Assembly (NCBI RefSeq): GCF_011250645.1 | Contig: NZ_JAANNO010000011.1 | Location: forward strand, 49,042-113,041 | Reading direction: 5' to 3' | DNA: 64,000 nt | From: Motilibacter aurantiacus | GTDB lineage: Bacteria > Actinomycetota > Actinomycetes > Motilibacterales > Motilibacteraceae | In this document: piece by piece, positions 14,916 to 23,845 of the stretch | How positions within the stretch are numbered: position 1 is the stretch's first letter | Layout: every line of letters starts with the position of its first letter | Notes under the pieces: model-generated | The model's input: the letters and a program-made list of their open reading frames with translations, nothing else | Told to the model about the DNA's origin: nothing | The model's database searches: none | Translations under genes and position numbers: made by a program

Positions 14916-17900
14916 CTACGGCACGGCCGCGCCGTTGTAGGCGATCGCGAAGACCCGCAGGTTCGGCGCGCTCGGCAGGGTGATCGACCGGGCCTGCTTG
15001 CCCGCCGTCAGGGTCACGGGGGCGGTGGCGAACAGCCACGGGGTGCCCGCGAGGCTCGTGTCGGTCCCGCGGTTGCGGTACGCGGTCCTGACGATGCCGA
15101 TGTTGCCGAAGCGGGGCGTCGCGGTCGCGGAACCGCCCAACGTCCAGTCCCCGACCTCCACCGGCACGACCTGCGTCGTCCCGTCGGTGTACGTGATCGT
15201 CGCCGTGGCCCGGGTGTCGCCCAGCACAGAGCTGGCGATGAACGACAGCCTCGTGGTCGTCGCGGGCAGCGAGGTCGCGTCGATCACCTGCCCGCCGGCC
15301 GAGATGTTGTCCGGCAGGGTCGGGTCGACCGTGGGAAGGGTGAAGCTGAGATCGGTGCCGGGGACCGTTCTCGGTGTGCCCTGGACCACGCCGCCCGCGG
15401 CCAGCGCCTGGCGGGAGATGTAGTAGCCCTCGGAGAGGTCGGCGTTGCCGACCCCGTCGTCACCGATGCCCGTGTTGTTGAAGTGCTCGCGCAGGGTGCC
15501 CAGCGGGGCGCCGACGGCGAGCAGGTCGTCGACGACCGGCAGCATCGCGTCCTTCGCTGCTTGGCTCACCTTGATCGTCCTCGCCGCGACGACCGTCGCC
15601 CGCAGCTCACCCAACGCCGCCAGCATGGCGTTGCGGTTGCCTGCATCGCGCGCCGCGATCGCGGTCGCCACCGCCTGCTGGAGGTCGCGGCCGGTGCTCG
15701 TGGCGATGTCCCCGCCGGCGCTGAACACCCCGACCTGCTCGCGGAGCAGGTCGAGCCCGGTCGCCGGGGACACCCATTGCGCGGCCTGCAGCAGCAGCGC
15801 CGCCTTGGCCGGGGCGCTCACCTTGCTCGGCTGCAGCGGGGCCAGTTGCGCGACCAGCAGCCTCATCTGAGCGGTGACGGCCGCCTCGTCGTTGCCCGCC
15901 TGTGCCGTCGCAGCCGCTGTGAGGAGCGCCTGCAGGTCGCGGGCGGTGCTCGCCGCGACCGCGCCGGTGGCGACGAGCGCGTCGAGGGCGCTCTGGGCGC
16001 CGGCGACCTTCGGCCGGTGGGCCAGGAACTCGACCTCGGCGAGCGACGCCGTCGCGCCGCCGGTGATGCCGGTGACGCGCAGCCGGTACCAGCCGTGGAT
16101 CCCCGGGCTCGCCATCTTGAAGGCCCGGGTCTGCTGCCGCCACGTGAAGGCCTCGCCCTCCCTCGTGTCGACCGTGGTCCACGCCTTGCCGTCGTTCGAG
16201 CCCTCGAGCACCCAGTTCGACGGGTCGCCCGCCGCGGTGCCGGAGGTGAGCGTGTAGTAGCTCGTCTGCGGCCGGGGGCCGGAGGCCTGCCACGTCACCG
16301 TGGGCGTGCCGCCGCCGAGGGAGACGACCGAGGCGGAGCTGTTGTCGAACAACGTCGTCGCGGACGCTCCGGTGCCGAGTGACGCCCTGCCTCGCGTGAG
16401 CGAGGTGATGTCGGTCATCGGGTCGGGCAGGGCGCTGCCCTCGGTGAGCGACGGCGGGACGTCCGTGTCGCCGGATCCCCATGCCGAGGGCGTCGCGCCC
16501 ATGTCGAACTCGAGCGTGCCGCCGTCGGCCAGGTCGCGGTGCGAGACCCAGTTCTTCGTGTACGCCTGCCCGTCGAGCTTCACGCCCTGGACGTAGACGT
16601 TCTGCCCGCTGTTGTTCGGCGCGCTGATGACGAGGTCCTTGCCGTTCTCCAGGTGGACGGTCGCCTTGGTGAACAGCGGCGAGCCGAGCACGTAGTTCTG
16701 GCTGCCGACCTGCAGCGGGTAGAAGCCGAGGGAGGCGAAGACGCCCCACGCCGACTGCTCGCCGTTGTCCTCGTCGCCGGCGTACCCCTGGCCGATCCGG
16801 CTGCCGGCGTAGAGACGGCGGGTCGTCTCGCGGACGAGGGCCTGCGTCTTCTCCGGAGCGCCCGCGTAGTTGTACATCCACGGGATGTGGTGGGCGACCT
16901 GGTTGCTGAAGCCCCACTGGCCGAGGCGGACGTCGCGTGCCTCGATCATCTCGTGGATCGTGCCGCCGTAGGAGCCGACCTTGAGCCCGGTCTCGGGCGT
17001 GGCGAAGAAGGTGTCGAGCTTCTGCTCCAGGCCCGCCCCGCCCCCGTAGAGGTTGGCCAGGCCCTGGCCGTCGAACGGCACGTGGAACGCGAAGTTCCAG
17101 CCGTTGGTCTCGGTGTAGTCGTGATCGTGGCCCCACTCCTCGGGGTCGTAGTCATCGGGCGAGGACTTCCACTGCCCGTTGGCGGCCCGCCCCTGGAAGA
17201 AGCCGATGCTCGGGTCGAACATCCTGACGTAGTTCTCGGCGCGGTTGACGAAGTACTCGTACTCCTCGGAGTAGCGCTTCTTCTCCGCTGCGGTGATGTC
17301 GCTGCGCTCGGACAGGGCCTTGGCCATGTTGGCGATGCCGAAGTCGTTGATGTAGCCCTCGAGCGCCCAGGAGACCCCCTCGGACACGCTCGACGGCGTG
17401 TAGCCGAGGAAGATCGAGTTCTGCAGGCCCTTGCGCCCGACGTTGGAGTCGGTCGCGCTGCCCGGCGGGCGGACGGTCGCGTTCTTCACGGCCGCCGCGT
17501 ACGCCGCCTTGACGTCGAAGTTGCCGATCCCCTTGACGTACGCGTCGGCGAAGGAGACGTCCGAGCTCGTCCCGGTCATGAGGTTGGCGTAGCCCGGTGA
17601 GGACCAGCGAGCGATCCAGCCGCCGTCCTTGTACTGCTGGACGAAGCCGTCGACGAGCTCGCCGGCCATCCCCGGTGTCAGCAGCGAGTAGCCCGACCAG
17701 GTGGTGCGGTAGGTGTCCCAGAAGCCGTTGTTGACGTACACCTTGCCGTCGGCGATGCGGGCGCCGGTCTGGGTCTCCGTCGTCCCCGGCGGGTTCGTCG
17801 TCTCCGCGCTCGACTGCACCGCGTGCTTCCACACCGGGGCCGCGTTGGTCCCGACGTTCTCGGCGGCCGAGTTCGGCCAGGAGAAGAGCCGGTAGAGGTT

Positions 17901-20000
17901 GGAGTAGAAGGTCGTCCGCTGGTCCTCGGTCGCCCCCTCGATCTCGACGACGTCGAGCTTGTCGTCCCACAGGGCCTGGGCGCGGTCGCGCACCGTGTCG
18001 AAGGTGTCGGCGGCGGAGACCTCGAGCTCGAGGTTCTTCTTCGCCTGCGCGACGCTGATCAGCGACGTCGCGATCCGCATCGTCACGGCCTTGTCCGTGG
18101 ACGTGTCGAACCTGACGTAGCCGGTGACGTTGTTGCGGCCCTCGCCCGTGAGCTTGGCGCCCGCGGTGGCCGCCGTGTCGAAGGTCGCGTACATGTACAT
18201 CCGGGTCGCGCCGTTCGACAGCCCGCTGCGGACGTCGGAGTAGCCCGTGACCGCGTTGCCGGCGACGTCGATCGTCGTGCCGCCGCTGTTGTTCACGTTG
18301 TCGAAGATCAGGTTGCCCGTGTCGCCGGTGAACGTGAACCGCAGCACGGCGGCGTGGTCGGTCGGCGCGATCTCGGTCTTCATGCCGTTCTCGAACGTCA
18401 CGCCGTAGTAGTGCGCCCTCGCCACCTCGTTCTCGTGGCGGAACGCGAGCTGGCGCGCCGTGCGGTTCGCGCTGGGCACGCCACTGGCGGCCGACGGCAT
18501 GACCTGGAACGTCTGGCGGTCGCCCATCCAGATGCTCGGCTCGTGCGAGGCCGCGAACGCCTGGATCACCGGGAGGTTCTCGGCGTTGTTGGCGCTGGCG
18601 TACGAGTAGAACGTGCCGGTGGAGCCGGCGTTCGTCTGCGGTGTCCAGAAGTTGAACCCGTGCGGCACCACCGCCGCCGGGAAGTTGTTGCCCCGCGAGA
18701 AGCTGCCCGAGGAGTTCGTGCCGCGCGTCGTCAGGACCCAGTCCGAGGGGCGGGTCGAGGTGTTGCGCGGGGGGCTCGCCTCGATGCTGATGTCGTCGAT
18801 CCAGCCGCCGAACGTCGCCGGGCCGTTCGGGTTGTCGTACGCGACGAGGATGCGGTCGATCGTCTTGCCCGCCGCGACGGCGCCGATGGTGGAGTACTTG
18901 TCGTTCCACTGGTTCGCGTAGAGCGTCTTCGACGTGCCCTGCGAGACCGGGTCGAGCCTCGCGAACTGCTGGTCCACGGCACCGAGCTGGCTGAGGTAGG
19001 TGCCGTCGGTGAAGGCCAGGTCCACCGAGGCGTACTGGCTCGGGTAGCGCAGGTCCTGGCCGGTCAGCTCGGGGAAGATCTTGTACGACAGCTGCGTCGT
19101 CGCGATGACCGGGATGTCGACGTCCTGGACCTTGTTCCAGGAGTAGCCGCGGCCCTGCTCGAGCAGCGTGCCGCCATACTGCAGGGCCTTGAGCCCGGTG
19201 AAGCCGACGCGCGGCTTGATGTTGTAGCCCGCGGTGGGGCCGGGCCCGACCTGGGTGCGCATGTCGCCGACCGGAGGCGGTGTCGGGCTGCCGTCGGAGA
19301 GCAGGAAGTCGGCGAGCTGGAAGATCGAGTCGCCGTTGTTGTTCGTGACGTCGAGCCTGTAGTGCGTGAAGGGCTGCGGGTTGGCGATCGTGAACTCGCG
19401 GCGCTGGCCGCGCGGGCTGGCCGGCCAGGTCTGCGCGCTGCGGGTGTCCAGGACCGTCCAGGTGGTGCCGTCGGTGGAGCCCTGCACGGTCCAGTCACGG
19501 GGGTCGCGGCCGGGGGCGTCGTTCCCCGAGGCCATCGCATAGCGCACGACGACCGTCGGCTCGGCCAGGCGGTACTGCAGCCAGACGGGCGCGGCCGTGC
19601 TCGGCTTCGCGAACGCGAGCCACTTGGAGGCCGGGTCGCCGTCGACCGCGCCTTCCTTGCCCTCGTTCGGGGCGTTCTCGCTGCTGGCCGTGATCGCGCT
19701 GACCTTCTCGTTGACGCTGCCCGCGTAGCCGGAGCCGGACGGCCCGACGACGTTCGACGTCCGGCGTGCGCCGGCCGCGTCGGTCTCCACCGTGCTCGAC
19801 CAGGTCGGCGCGGGGCCGGAGTCCTCGAACGACGTGGAGAAGCTGCCCCCGGCGGGAGGGTCGGCCTCGTCGGCCGCTGCCGGCGCCACGGTGGCGACGA
19901 TCGAGGTCGCGCAGAGCGCAGCGGCGGCGAGGCCGGCCGCCCCGCGTCGTCCTGCTCGGGCCAACCGGCCGGATGGTGTGGGCACGGTCAAGGGGGCCAC
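14916..20000 (-). CDS. Secreted GH92 alpha-mannosidase with discoidin and FIMAH-like repeats
   Basis: This is a 1,694-aa exported enzyme. It has a signal peptide (GLAAAALCATSIVATVAPAA), a discoidin-like module (VWLQYRLAEPTVVVRYAMAS) and GH92 N- and C-lobes (about 400-1170): GFWDTYRTTWSGYSLLTPGM, WNFAFHVPFDGQGLANLYGG, the calcium/catalytic loop GDEDNGEQSAWGVFASLGFY, and GSPLFTKATV. A second F5/8C-like module follows, then two helical repeats with the STxRDLQ motif (FIMAH/FIVAR-like) and a C-terminal beta domain. GH92 enzymes remove alpha-mannose from glycans using calcium. GTG 20000 follows AAGGGATCAG. Its helical repeats are closely related to the secreted protein at 63210. Confidence 0.92.
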   Translation of the reverse strand: MAPLTVPTPSGRLARAGRRGAAGLAAAALCATSIVATVAPAAADEADPPAGGSFSTSFEDSGPAPTWSSTVETDAAGARRTSNVVGPSGSGYAGSVNEKVSAITASSENAPNEGKEGAVDGDPASKWLAFAKPSTAAPVWLQYRLAEPTVVVRYAMASGNDAPGRDPRDWTVQGSTDGTTWTVLDTRSAQTWPASPRGQRREFTIANPQPFTHYRLDVTNNNGDSIFQLADFLLSDGSPTPPPVGDMRTQVGPGPTAGYNIKPRVGFTGLKALQYGGTLLEQGRGYSWNKVQDVDIPVIATTQLSYKIFPELTGQDLRYPSQYASVDLAFTDGTYLSQLGAVDQQFARLDPVSQGTSKTLYANQWNDKYSTIGAVAAGKTIDRILVAYDNPNGPATFGGWIDDISIEASPPRNTSTRPSDWVLTTRGTNSSGSFSRGNNFPAAVVPHGFNFWTPQTNAGSTGTFYSYASANNAENLPVIQAFAASHEPSIWMGDRQTFQVMPSAASGVPSANRTARQLAFRHENEVARAHYYGVTFENGMKTEIAPTDHAAVLRFTFTGDTGNLIFDNVNNSGGTTIDVAGNAVTGYSDVRSGLSNGATRMYMYATFDTAATAGAKLTGEGRNNVTGYVRFDTSTDKAVTMRIATSLISVAQAKKNLELEVSAADTFDTVRDRAQALWDDKLDVVEIEGATEDQRTTFYSNLYRLFSWPNSAAENVGTNAAPVWKHAVQSSAETTNPPGTTETQTGARIADGKVYVNNGFWDTYRTTWSGYSLLTPGMAGELVDGFVQQYKDGGWIARWSSPGYANLMTGTSSDVSFADAYVKGIGNFDVKAAYAAAVKNATVRPPGSATDSNVGRKGLQNSIFLGYTPSSVSEGVSWALEGYINDFGIANMAKALSERSDITAAEKKRYSEEYEYFVNRAENYVRMFDPSIGFFQGRAANGQWKSSPDDYDPEEWGHDHDYTETNGWNFAFHVPFDGQGLANLYGGGAGLEQKLDTFFATPETGLKVGSYGGTIHEMIEARDVRLGQWGFSNQVAHHIPWMYNYAGAPEKTQALVRETTRRLYAGSRIGQGYAGDEDNGEQSAWGVFASLGFYPLQVGSQNYVLGSPLFTKATVHLENGKDLVISAPNNSGQNVYVQGVKLDGQAYTKNWVSHRDLADGGTLEFDMGATPSAWGSGDTDVPPSLTEGSALPDPMTDITSLTRGRASLGTGASATTLFDNSSASVVSLGGGTPTVTWQASGPRPQTSYYTLTSGTAAGDPSNWVLEGSNDGKAWTTVDTREGEAFTWRQQTRAFKMASPGIHGWYRLRVTGITGGATASLAEVEFLAHRPKVAGAQSALDALVATGAVAASTARDLQALLTAAATAQAGNDEAAVTAQMRLLVAQLAPLQPSKVSAPAKAALLLQAAQWVSPATGLDLLREQVGVFSAGGDIATSTGRDLQQAVATAIAARDAGNRNAMLAALGELRATVVAARTIKVSQAAKDAMLPVVDDLLAVGAPLGTLREHFNNTGIGDDGVGNADLSEGYYISRQALAAGGVVQGTPRTVPGTDLSFTLPTVDPTLPDNISAGGQVIDATSLPATTTRLSFIASSVLGDTRATATITYTDGTTQVVPVEVGDWTLGGSATATPRFGNIGIVRTAYRNRGTDTSLAGTPWLFATAPVTLTAGKQARSITLPSAPNLRVFAIAYNGAAVP

Positions 20001-20081
20001 CTGATCCCTTCGACGACAGGTTCGTGGCCTCCGGCGCGCAGCCGGGAGCACACACGGGGATGACAGGGTGCCGAGGCTGAC

Positions 20082-20097
20082 CTGACACCGTTGTCAG
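20082..20097. promoter_or_regulatory. Palindrome upstream of GH92 gene
   Basis: Perfect arms CTGACA and TGTCAG are separated by CCGT, 82 bp upstream of the mannosidase start. The region beyond (20129-20160) is rich in GTT/AAC and resembles sugar-regulator operators. This is a plausible LacI- or GntR-type site, but no regulator gene lies adjacent. Confidence 0.35.
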
Positions 20098-20205
20098 CAT
20101 CCGGAGCCAAGCAGGTCCCACGGACGGGCGTCAACGGTTGTTGCACGTTCGTTAACAGCCGCCGTGCGGTGCCAGAGCCCCGGGTGCGCCGCTCCCGCGC
20201 GGCTC

Positions 20206-21558
20206 CTAGCCGCGCACCTCCTCGTACCTGCGCAGCGCTTCGGCCCGGGCCTCGGCGTGGTCGACGATGCGCTCGGGGTAGCCCTCCGGCAGCCCGCCGG
20301 GCAGCAGCCAGGGCTCGTGCGCCGCGGCACCGGCGACGTCGCGCAGCTCGGGGACGTACATCCGGACGTACTGGCCGTCCGGGTCGAAGCTCTTGCCCTG
20401 CGTCACCGGGTTGAAGACGCGGAAGTACGGCGCCGCGTCGGTGCCCGTGCCGGCCACCCACTGCCAGCCGCCGTTGTTCGAGGCGAGGTCGCCGTCGCGC
20501 AGCCAGTGCATGAAGTGGCGGGCGCCGCGCAGCCAGTCCACGTGCAGGTCCTTGACCAGGAACGACGCGACGATCATCCGCACCCGGTTGTGCACCCAGC
20601 CGACCGCCCGCAGCTGGCGCATCCCGGCGTCCACGACCGGATAGCCCGTACGCCCCTCCGCCCACGCGGCGAAGGCCGCGTCCGCCTCCGGCCCCGCGTC
20701 GTAGCGGATCCGCCCGACCTGGGCGTTGAGGGGCTCGCGGGCCGTCCGTGGGGAGTGCCACAGCACGTCGGCGTAGAAGTCGCGCCAGGCCAGCTCCGTC
20801 CGGTAGCGCTCCACGCTTTCGCCGCTGCGCGTGGCCAGGTCGGCCAGCAGCGTGCGCGGGTGCACCTCGCCGTACTTCAGGTGGGCCGACAGGGAGGAGG
20901 TGCCGTCGAGGTCCGGGCGGTTGCGGGTGTCGGCGTAGCCGGCCAGGGCGCCGTCGCGGAAACGCCGCCAGCGGGTTAGCGCCGCCTCCTCGCCGGCCTC
21001 GGGCAGGCGCATCACGCCGAGGTCGGGCTCGGGAGGCAGTCCGTCGCCGGGCAGGCCGACCCAGCGCGGCGCGCGCGGGGCGTGCACGGGCGGAGGCCAC
21101 CCCTCCCGGGACCAGGCCCGGGAGAACGGCGTGAAGACCCGGAACGGCGTCCTCCCGCCGGTCAGCAGCGTCCCGGGAGGGACCGCGTACGGGGACCCGG
21201 TGCGCACCAGCCGGACGCCGCCGTCGCCCAGCGCCCGCTCGACGGCCTCGTCGCGGCGCCGGCCGTAGACGCCCGCGTCAGCGGCGATGTGGACAGCCGT
21301 CGCCGCGGCCTCGCGGGCGACCTGCGGGACGACGGCCGCGGGGTCGCCGTGGCGTACGACCAACCGGCCGTCGAGCGACCGGTCCAGCGCGGCCAGGGAG
21401 CGGGCGAGCCACGCCCGGCGCGGGGCGCCCGACGGCCCCCACAGCGCCGGGTCCAGCACGAACAGCGGGACCGCCTGCCCGGTCGAGAGCGCCGCGCGCA
21501 GCGCGGGGTTGTCCCGCAGGCGGAGGTCGCGACGGAACCACATCACTGCCGTCTCCAC
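20206..21558 (-). CDS. phrB: Deoxyribodipyrimidine photolyase
   Basis: This 450-aa flavoprotein repairs UV-induced cyclobutane dimers with blue light. The N-terminal antenna domain begins VETAVMWFRRDLRLRDNPAL. The FAD-binding C-terminal half carries GTSSLSAHLKYGEVHPRTLL and GRTGYPVVDAGMRQLRAVGW, then VHNRVRMIVASFLVKDLHVD and LASNNGGWQWVAGTGTDAAP with YFRVFNPVTQGKSFDP. These include the Trp and Asn residues typical of class I CPD photolyases. Length is normal. It is divergent from the DtxR-type regulator and its GTG start lies 66 bp from that gene's start. Confidence 0.95.
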   Translation of the reverse strand: METAVMWFRRDLRLRDNPALRAALSTGQAVPLFVLDPALWGPSGAPRRAWLARSLAALDRSLDGRLVVRHGDPAAVVPQVAREAAATAVHIAADAGVYGRRRDEAVERALGDGGVRLVRTGSPYAVPPGTLLTGGRTPFRVFTPFSRAWSREGWPPPVHAPRAPRWVGLPGDGLPPEPDLGVMRLPEAGEEAALTRWRRFRDGALAGYADTRNRPDLDGTSSLSAHLKYGEVHPRTLLADLATRSGESVERYRTELAWRDFYADVLWHSPRTAREPLNAQVGRIRYDAGPEADAAFAAWAEGRTGYPVVDAGMRQLRAVGWVHNRVRMIVASFLVKDLHVDWLRGARHFMHWLRDGDLASNNGGWQWVAGTGTDAAPYFRVFNPVTQGKSFDPDGQYVRMYVPELRDVAGAAAHEPWLLPGGLPEGYPERIVDHAEARAEALRRYEEVRG

Positions 21559-21624
21559 CGGGCGACCCTAGGCGTCCTCCGTCGCCCCGGCATCCCGGGC
21601 GAGCGGGGTAGCACAATTGGGATC

Positions 21625-22410
21625 GTGAGCGACCTCATCGACACGACCGAGATGTACCTCCGGACCATCTACGAGCTGGAGGAGGAGGGCGTGCCCCCGA
21701 TGCGGGCGCGGATCGCCGAGCGTCTGGGCCAGAGCGGGCCGACGGTGAGCCAGACGGTGGCCCGCATGCACCGGGCGGGCCTCGTCGACCTCGGTGAGGG
21801 CAACCGGCTCGTCCTCACCGACGTCGGCCAGGCCACGGCCGTGCGCGTCATGCGCAAGCACCGCCTCGCGGAGTGCCTGCTCGTGCAGGTCATCGGCCTG
21901 GACTGGGAGGACGTGCACGCCGAGGCGTGCCGCTGGGAGCACGTGATGAGCGAGGCGGTGGAGCGGCGCCTGCTCGACGTGCTCGACCACCCGACGCACT
22001 CGCCGTACGGCAACCCGATCCCGGGGTTGGAGGAGCTGGGCGACGAGGACCCGCACGAGGGCTTCCTCGACGGGCTCGTGCCGCTGCCGTCGGCGGCCCG
22101 CCCGGGGGAGTCCCGGTCCGTCGTCGTGCGCCGAATCGGCGAGCCGGTGCAGACCGACGCCGAGGCGCTCGCCACGCTGCGCCGCACGGGCGTGCGCCCC
22201 GGCTCGGTCGTGACCGTCCGGCGGGTGTCCTCCGCCGTGCTGGTCGGCTCCGGCGGCGAGGCGACGGAGCTGCCGGACGCGGTGGCGGCGCACGTCTTCG
22301 TCGCGCCCGGCCCGGACGGGCACGGGCCGGCCGACGGTGAGGGCGAGGGGCTCGAGGCCCACGGCCTGGCCGAGGTGGCCGCCATGCCGGAGTCGGGCGC
22401 GGAGGCCTGA
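21625..22410 (+). CDS. DtxR/IdeR-family metal-dependent repressor
   Basis: This is a 261-aa regulator. The winged-helix DNA-binding domain is residues 1-65 (DTTEMYLRTIYELEEEGVPP, RIAERLGQSGPTVSQTVARM). A metal-binding dimerisation domain follows at 66-140 (KHRLAECLLVQVIGLDWEDV with HAEACRWEHVMSEAVERRLL, carrying the Met/Cys/Glu/His ligands, and HSPYGNPIPG). The SH3/FeoA-like domain is about 155-235. It represses iron-uptake genes when Fe(II) is bound. GTG 21625 starts exactly at the conserved DLIDTTEMYLRTI. About 30 extra C-terminal residues are acidic and probably disordered. Two iron-box-like sites elsewhere in the window (48045, 49093) are plausible targets. Confidence 0.92.
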   Translation: MSDLIDTTEMYLRTIYELEEEGVPPMRARIAERLGQSGPTVSQTVARMHRAGLVDLGEGNRLVLTDVGQATAVRVMRKHRLAECLLVQVIGLDWEDVHAEACRWEHVMSEAVERRLLDVLDHPTHSPYGNPIPGLEELGDEDPHEGFLDGLVPLPSAARPGESRSVVVRRIGEPVQTDAEALATLRRTGVRPGSVVTVRRVSSAVLVGSGGEATELPDAVAAHVFVAPGPDGHGPADGEGEGLEAHGLAEVAAMPESGAEA

Positions 22411-22474
22411 CGCTCTCCCCCCTCGTCCCGCGCCGGGTCCTCGCGCGCCTCGTCACGCTTCGAGCCGCCCACCG

Positions 22475-22504
22475 GACACGCCCGCCTCCCGGCGGGGGCG
22501 TGTC
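22475..22504. terminator. Terminator after the DtxR-type gene
   Basis: Arms GACACGCCCGCC and GGCGGGGGCGTGTC pair over 12 bp with a 2-nt bulge and a TCCC loop, 65 bp after the regulator stop. No T-run follows. Confidence 0.65.
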
Positions 22505-22697
22505 GTCGTCCTGGGGCCGCGGAGTGTTGCGGTGGCATGACGGCGCGTTCGTCCCAGCGTCATCTAGTCGTCGCGCACTATCCACACGTCGCTGTGACGC
22601 GGGCCACCTGTCAACACTTTCGGCCAGCGCTAGACGGCGCGCGTGACCGTCCCGTAACTTTCTCCTGCCCCCGCCAACCGGCAGGGTCAGCCTCACG

Positions 22698-22876
22698 CGG
22701 ACGCCGAGTCCTGCCCCGCGTGACGGCTCGGTGGTCGACACACCGTTTGGCAGGAGCGGGGGACCCACGTGATGCGGGCGCTCTGACCCAGAGTGCCCTT
22801 GGGGTGAAGCCGTGAATCTTCACGGCCGGGTGATCTTCCCAACCCGAACCCGACAGCTCACCTCGCAGGCGTCGGA
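22698..22876 (+). promoter_or_regulatory. Cyclic di-AMP riboswitch (ydaO/yuaA type)
   Basis: The leader contains the ydaO consensus blocks in order: GAGCGGGGGACCCA (22755-22768), TGGGGTGAAGCC (22800-22811), and AACCCGACAGCTCACCTCGC with AGGCGTCGGAG. The closing helix GACGCC (22700)/GGCGTC (22868) and the perfect internal hairpin GCCGTGAA/TTCACGGC (22809-22826) are both present. In actinobacteria this RNA senses c-di-AMP and controls cell-wall hydrolase genes, as here. Binding usually lowers expression. The gene's ribosome site begins immediately after the aptamer. Confidence 0.9.
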
Positions 22877-22889
22877 GAAGGATCCTTCC

Positions 22890-23750
22890 TTGTCGCATGC
22901 CGCCGTGCTGCCCGACGTTGCTCGCCGACCCGGCCTGCACCGCCGTCCGAGCCAGGCCGGCTCGCGAGCCGCCACCGCTGCTCGTTTCGCCGTAGTGCCC
23001 GCTGTCGCGGTCGCCACCCTGGCCGCCCCGCTGGCCACCTCGGCCTCCGCCGCCACCGCGCCGAAGGCCGCGGCCAAGGAGACCAAGGCCGTCAGTGGCC
23101 GTGCCGCGGCGGCGAAGCTGCTCGTCAACGCGCCGACCAAGACTCCCGTCGTGATGGCGCACCCGACCGTCGGCAAGAGCACGCGCGGCGGCTCGGTGTT
23201 GTGGGTGCAGCGCCGGCTGGGCGTCAAGCCCTCGGGCGTCTACGGCACCGCCACCGTGCGCGCGGTCAAGCGCCTCCAGGCTGTCGCCGGCCTGAAGCAG
23301 ACCGGCATCGTGGACGCGAAGACCTGGTCCGCGCTGGGCGTGCCCTACCGCAAGCCCAAGGCCAGCCGCACCGCGAGCCTGCTCAAGCCCGGTACCGTCG
23401 GGTTCGGCAACCTGGTGCTCGCCGAGGCCCGCAAGTACGCCGGGGCCCCCTACCGCTACGGCGGGATGTCGCCCCGCGGCTTCGACTGCTCCGGGCTGGT
23501 CAGCTACGTCTTCGGCAAGCTCGGCGTCTCGCTGCCGCACTCGTCCGGCGCGATCAAGCAGCGGGTCACCAAGATCAGCCGCTCGGCGGTCCGCCCCGGC
23601 GACCTGGTCTTCGTCAGCAAGGGCGGCCGCACCAGCCACGTCGCGATCTACGCCGGCGGCGGCTACTGGTTCGAGGCGAGCAACCCGAGCCGCCCGGTCG
23701 GCAAGAACAAGGCCTGGAGCTCGAGCGTCTCCTACGGGCGCGTCGCCTGA
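22890..23750 (+). CDS. Secreted NlpC/P60 endopeptidase with peptidoglycan-binding domain
   Basis: This is a 286-aa exported cell-wall hydrolase. It has a signal sequence (ARFAVVPAVAVATLAAPLAT, SASAATAP), a PG-binding repeat (about 105-160: GGSVLWVQRRLGVKPSGVYG) and a C-terminal NlpC/P60 domain with catalytic Cys in FDCSGLVSYVF, His in TSHVAIYAGGG and a third polar residue in EASNPS. It cleaves stem-peptide bonds in peptidoglycan. I place the start at TTG 22890 because AGAAGGA lies just upstream and the alternative GTG at 22812 is inside the riboswitch aptamer. Control by c-di-AMP couples wall remodelling to osmotic signalling. Confidence 0.92.
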   Translation: MSHAAVLPDVARRPGLHRRPSQAGSRAATAARFAVVPAVAVATLAAPLATSASAATAPKAAAKETKAVSGRAAAAKLLVNAPTKTPVVMAHPTVGKSTRGGSVLWVQRRLGVKPSGVYGTATVRAVKRLQAVAGLKQTGIVDAKTWSALGVPYRKPKASRTASLLKPGTVGFGNLVLAEARKYAGAPYRYGGMSPRGFDCSGLVSYVFGKLGVSLPHSSGAIKQRVTKISRSAVRPGDLVFVSKGGRTSHVAIYAGGGYWFEASNPSRPVGKNKAWSSSVSYGRVA

Positions 23751-23773
23751 CCCCGTAGCACTCCCAGGCACCC

Positions 23774-23812
23774 CGGCCCGGGCCCCGCAGAGACCCTGCG
23801 GAGCCCGGGCCG
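23774..23812. terminator. Bidirectional terminator
   Basis: CGGCCCGGGC/GCCCGGGCCG (10 bp) and CCGCAG/CTGCGG (6 bp), interrupted by one C-A mismatch, surround an AGACC loop. It lies between the convergent wall hydrolase and phosphatase genes and can serve both. Confidence 0.75.
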
Positions 23813-23845
23813 CGCCGTTCGCGCCGGCAGCGGCAGGACGCCGCT

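Noticed and set aside
17823..20063. 746-aa frame antisense to the GH92 gene
   Set aside because: It is rich in Arg/Gly/Val repeats with no domain, and the opposite strand encodes a clearly recognised enzyme.
22812..22889. Extended N-terminus of the NlpC/P60 gene from GTG 22812
   Set aside because: This GTG lies inside the c-di-AMP aptamer, whereas TTG 22890 has a ribosome site and yields a normal signal peptide.
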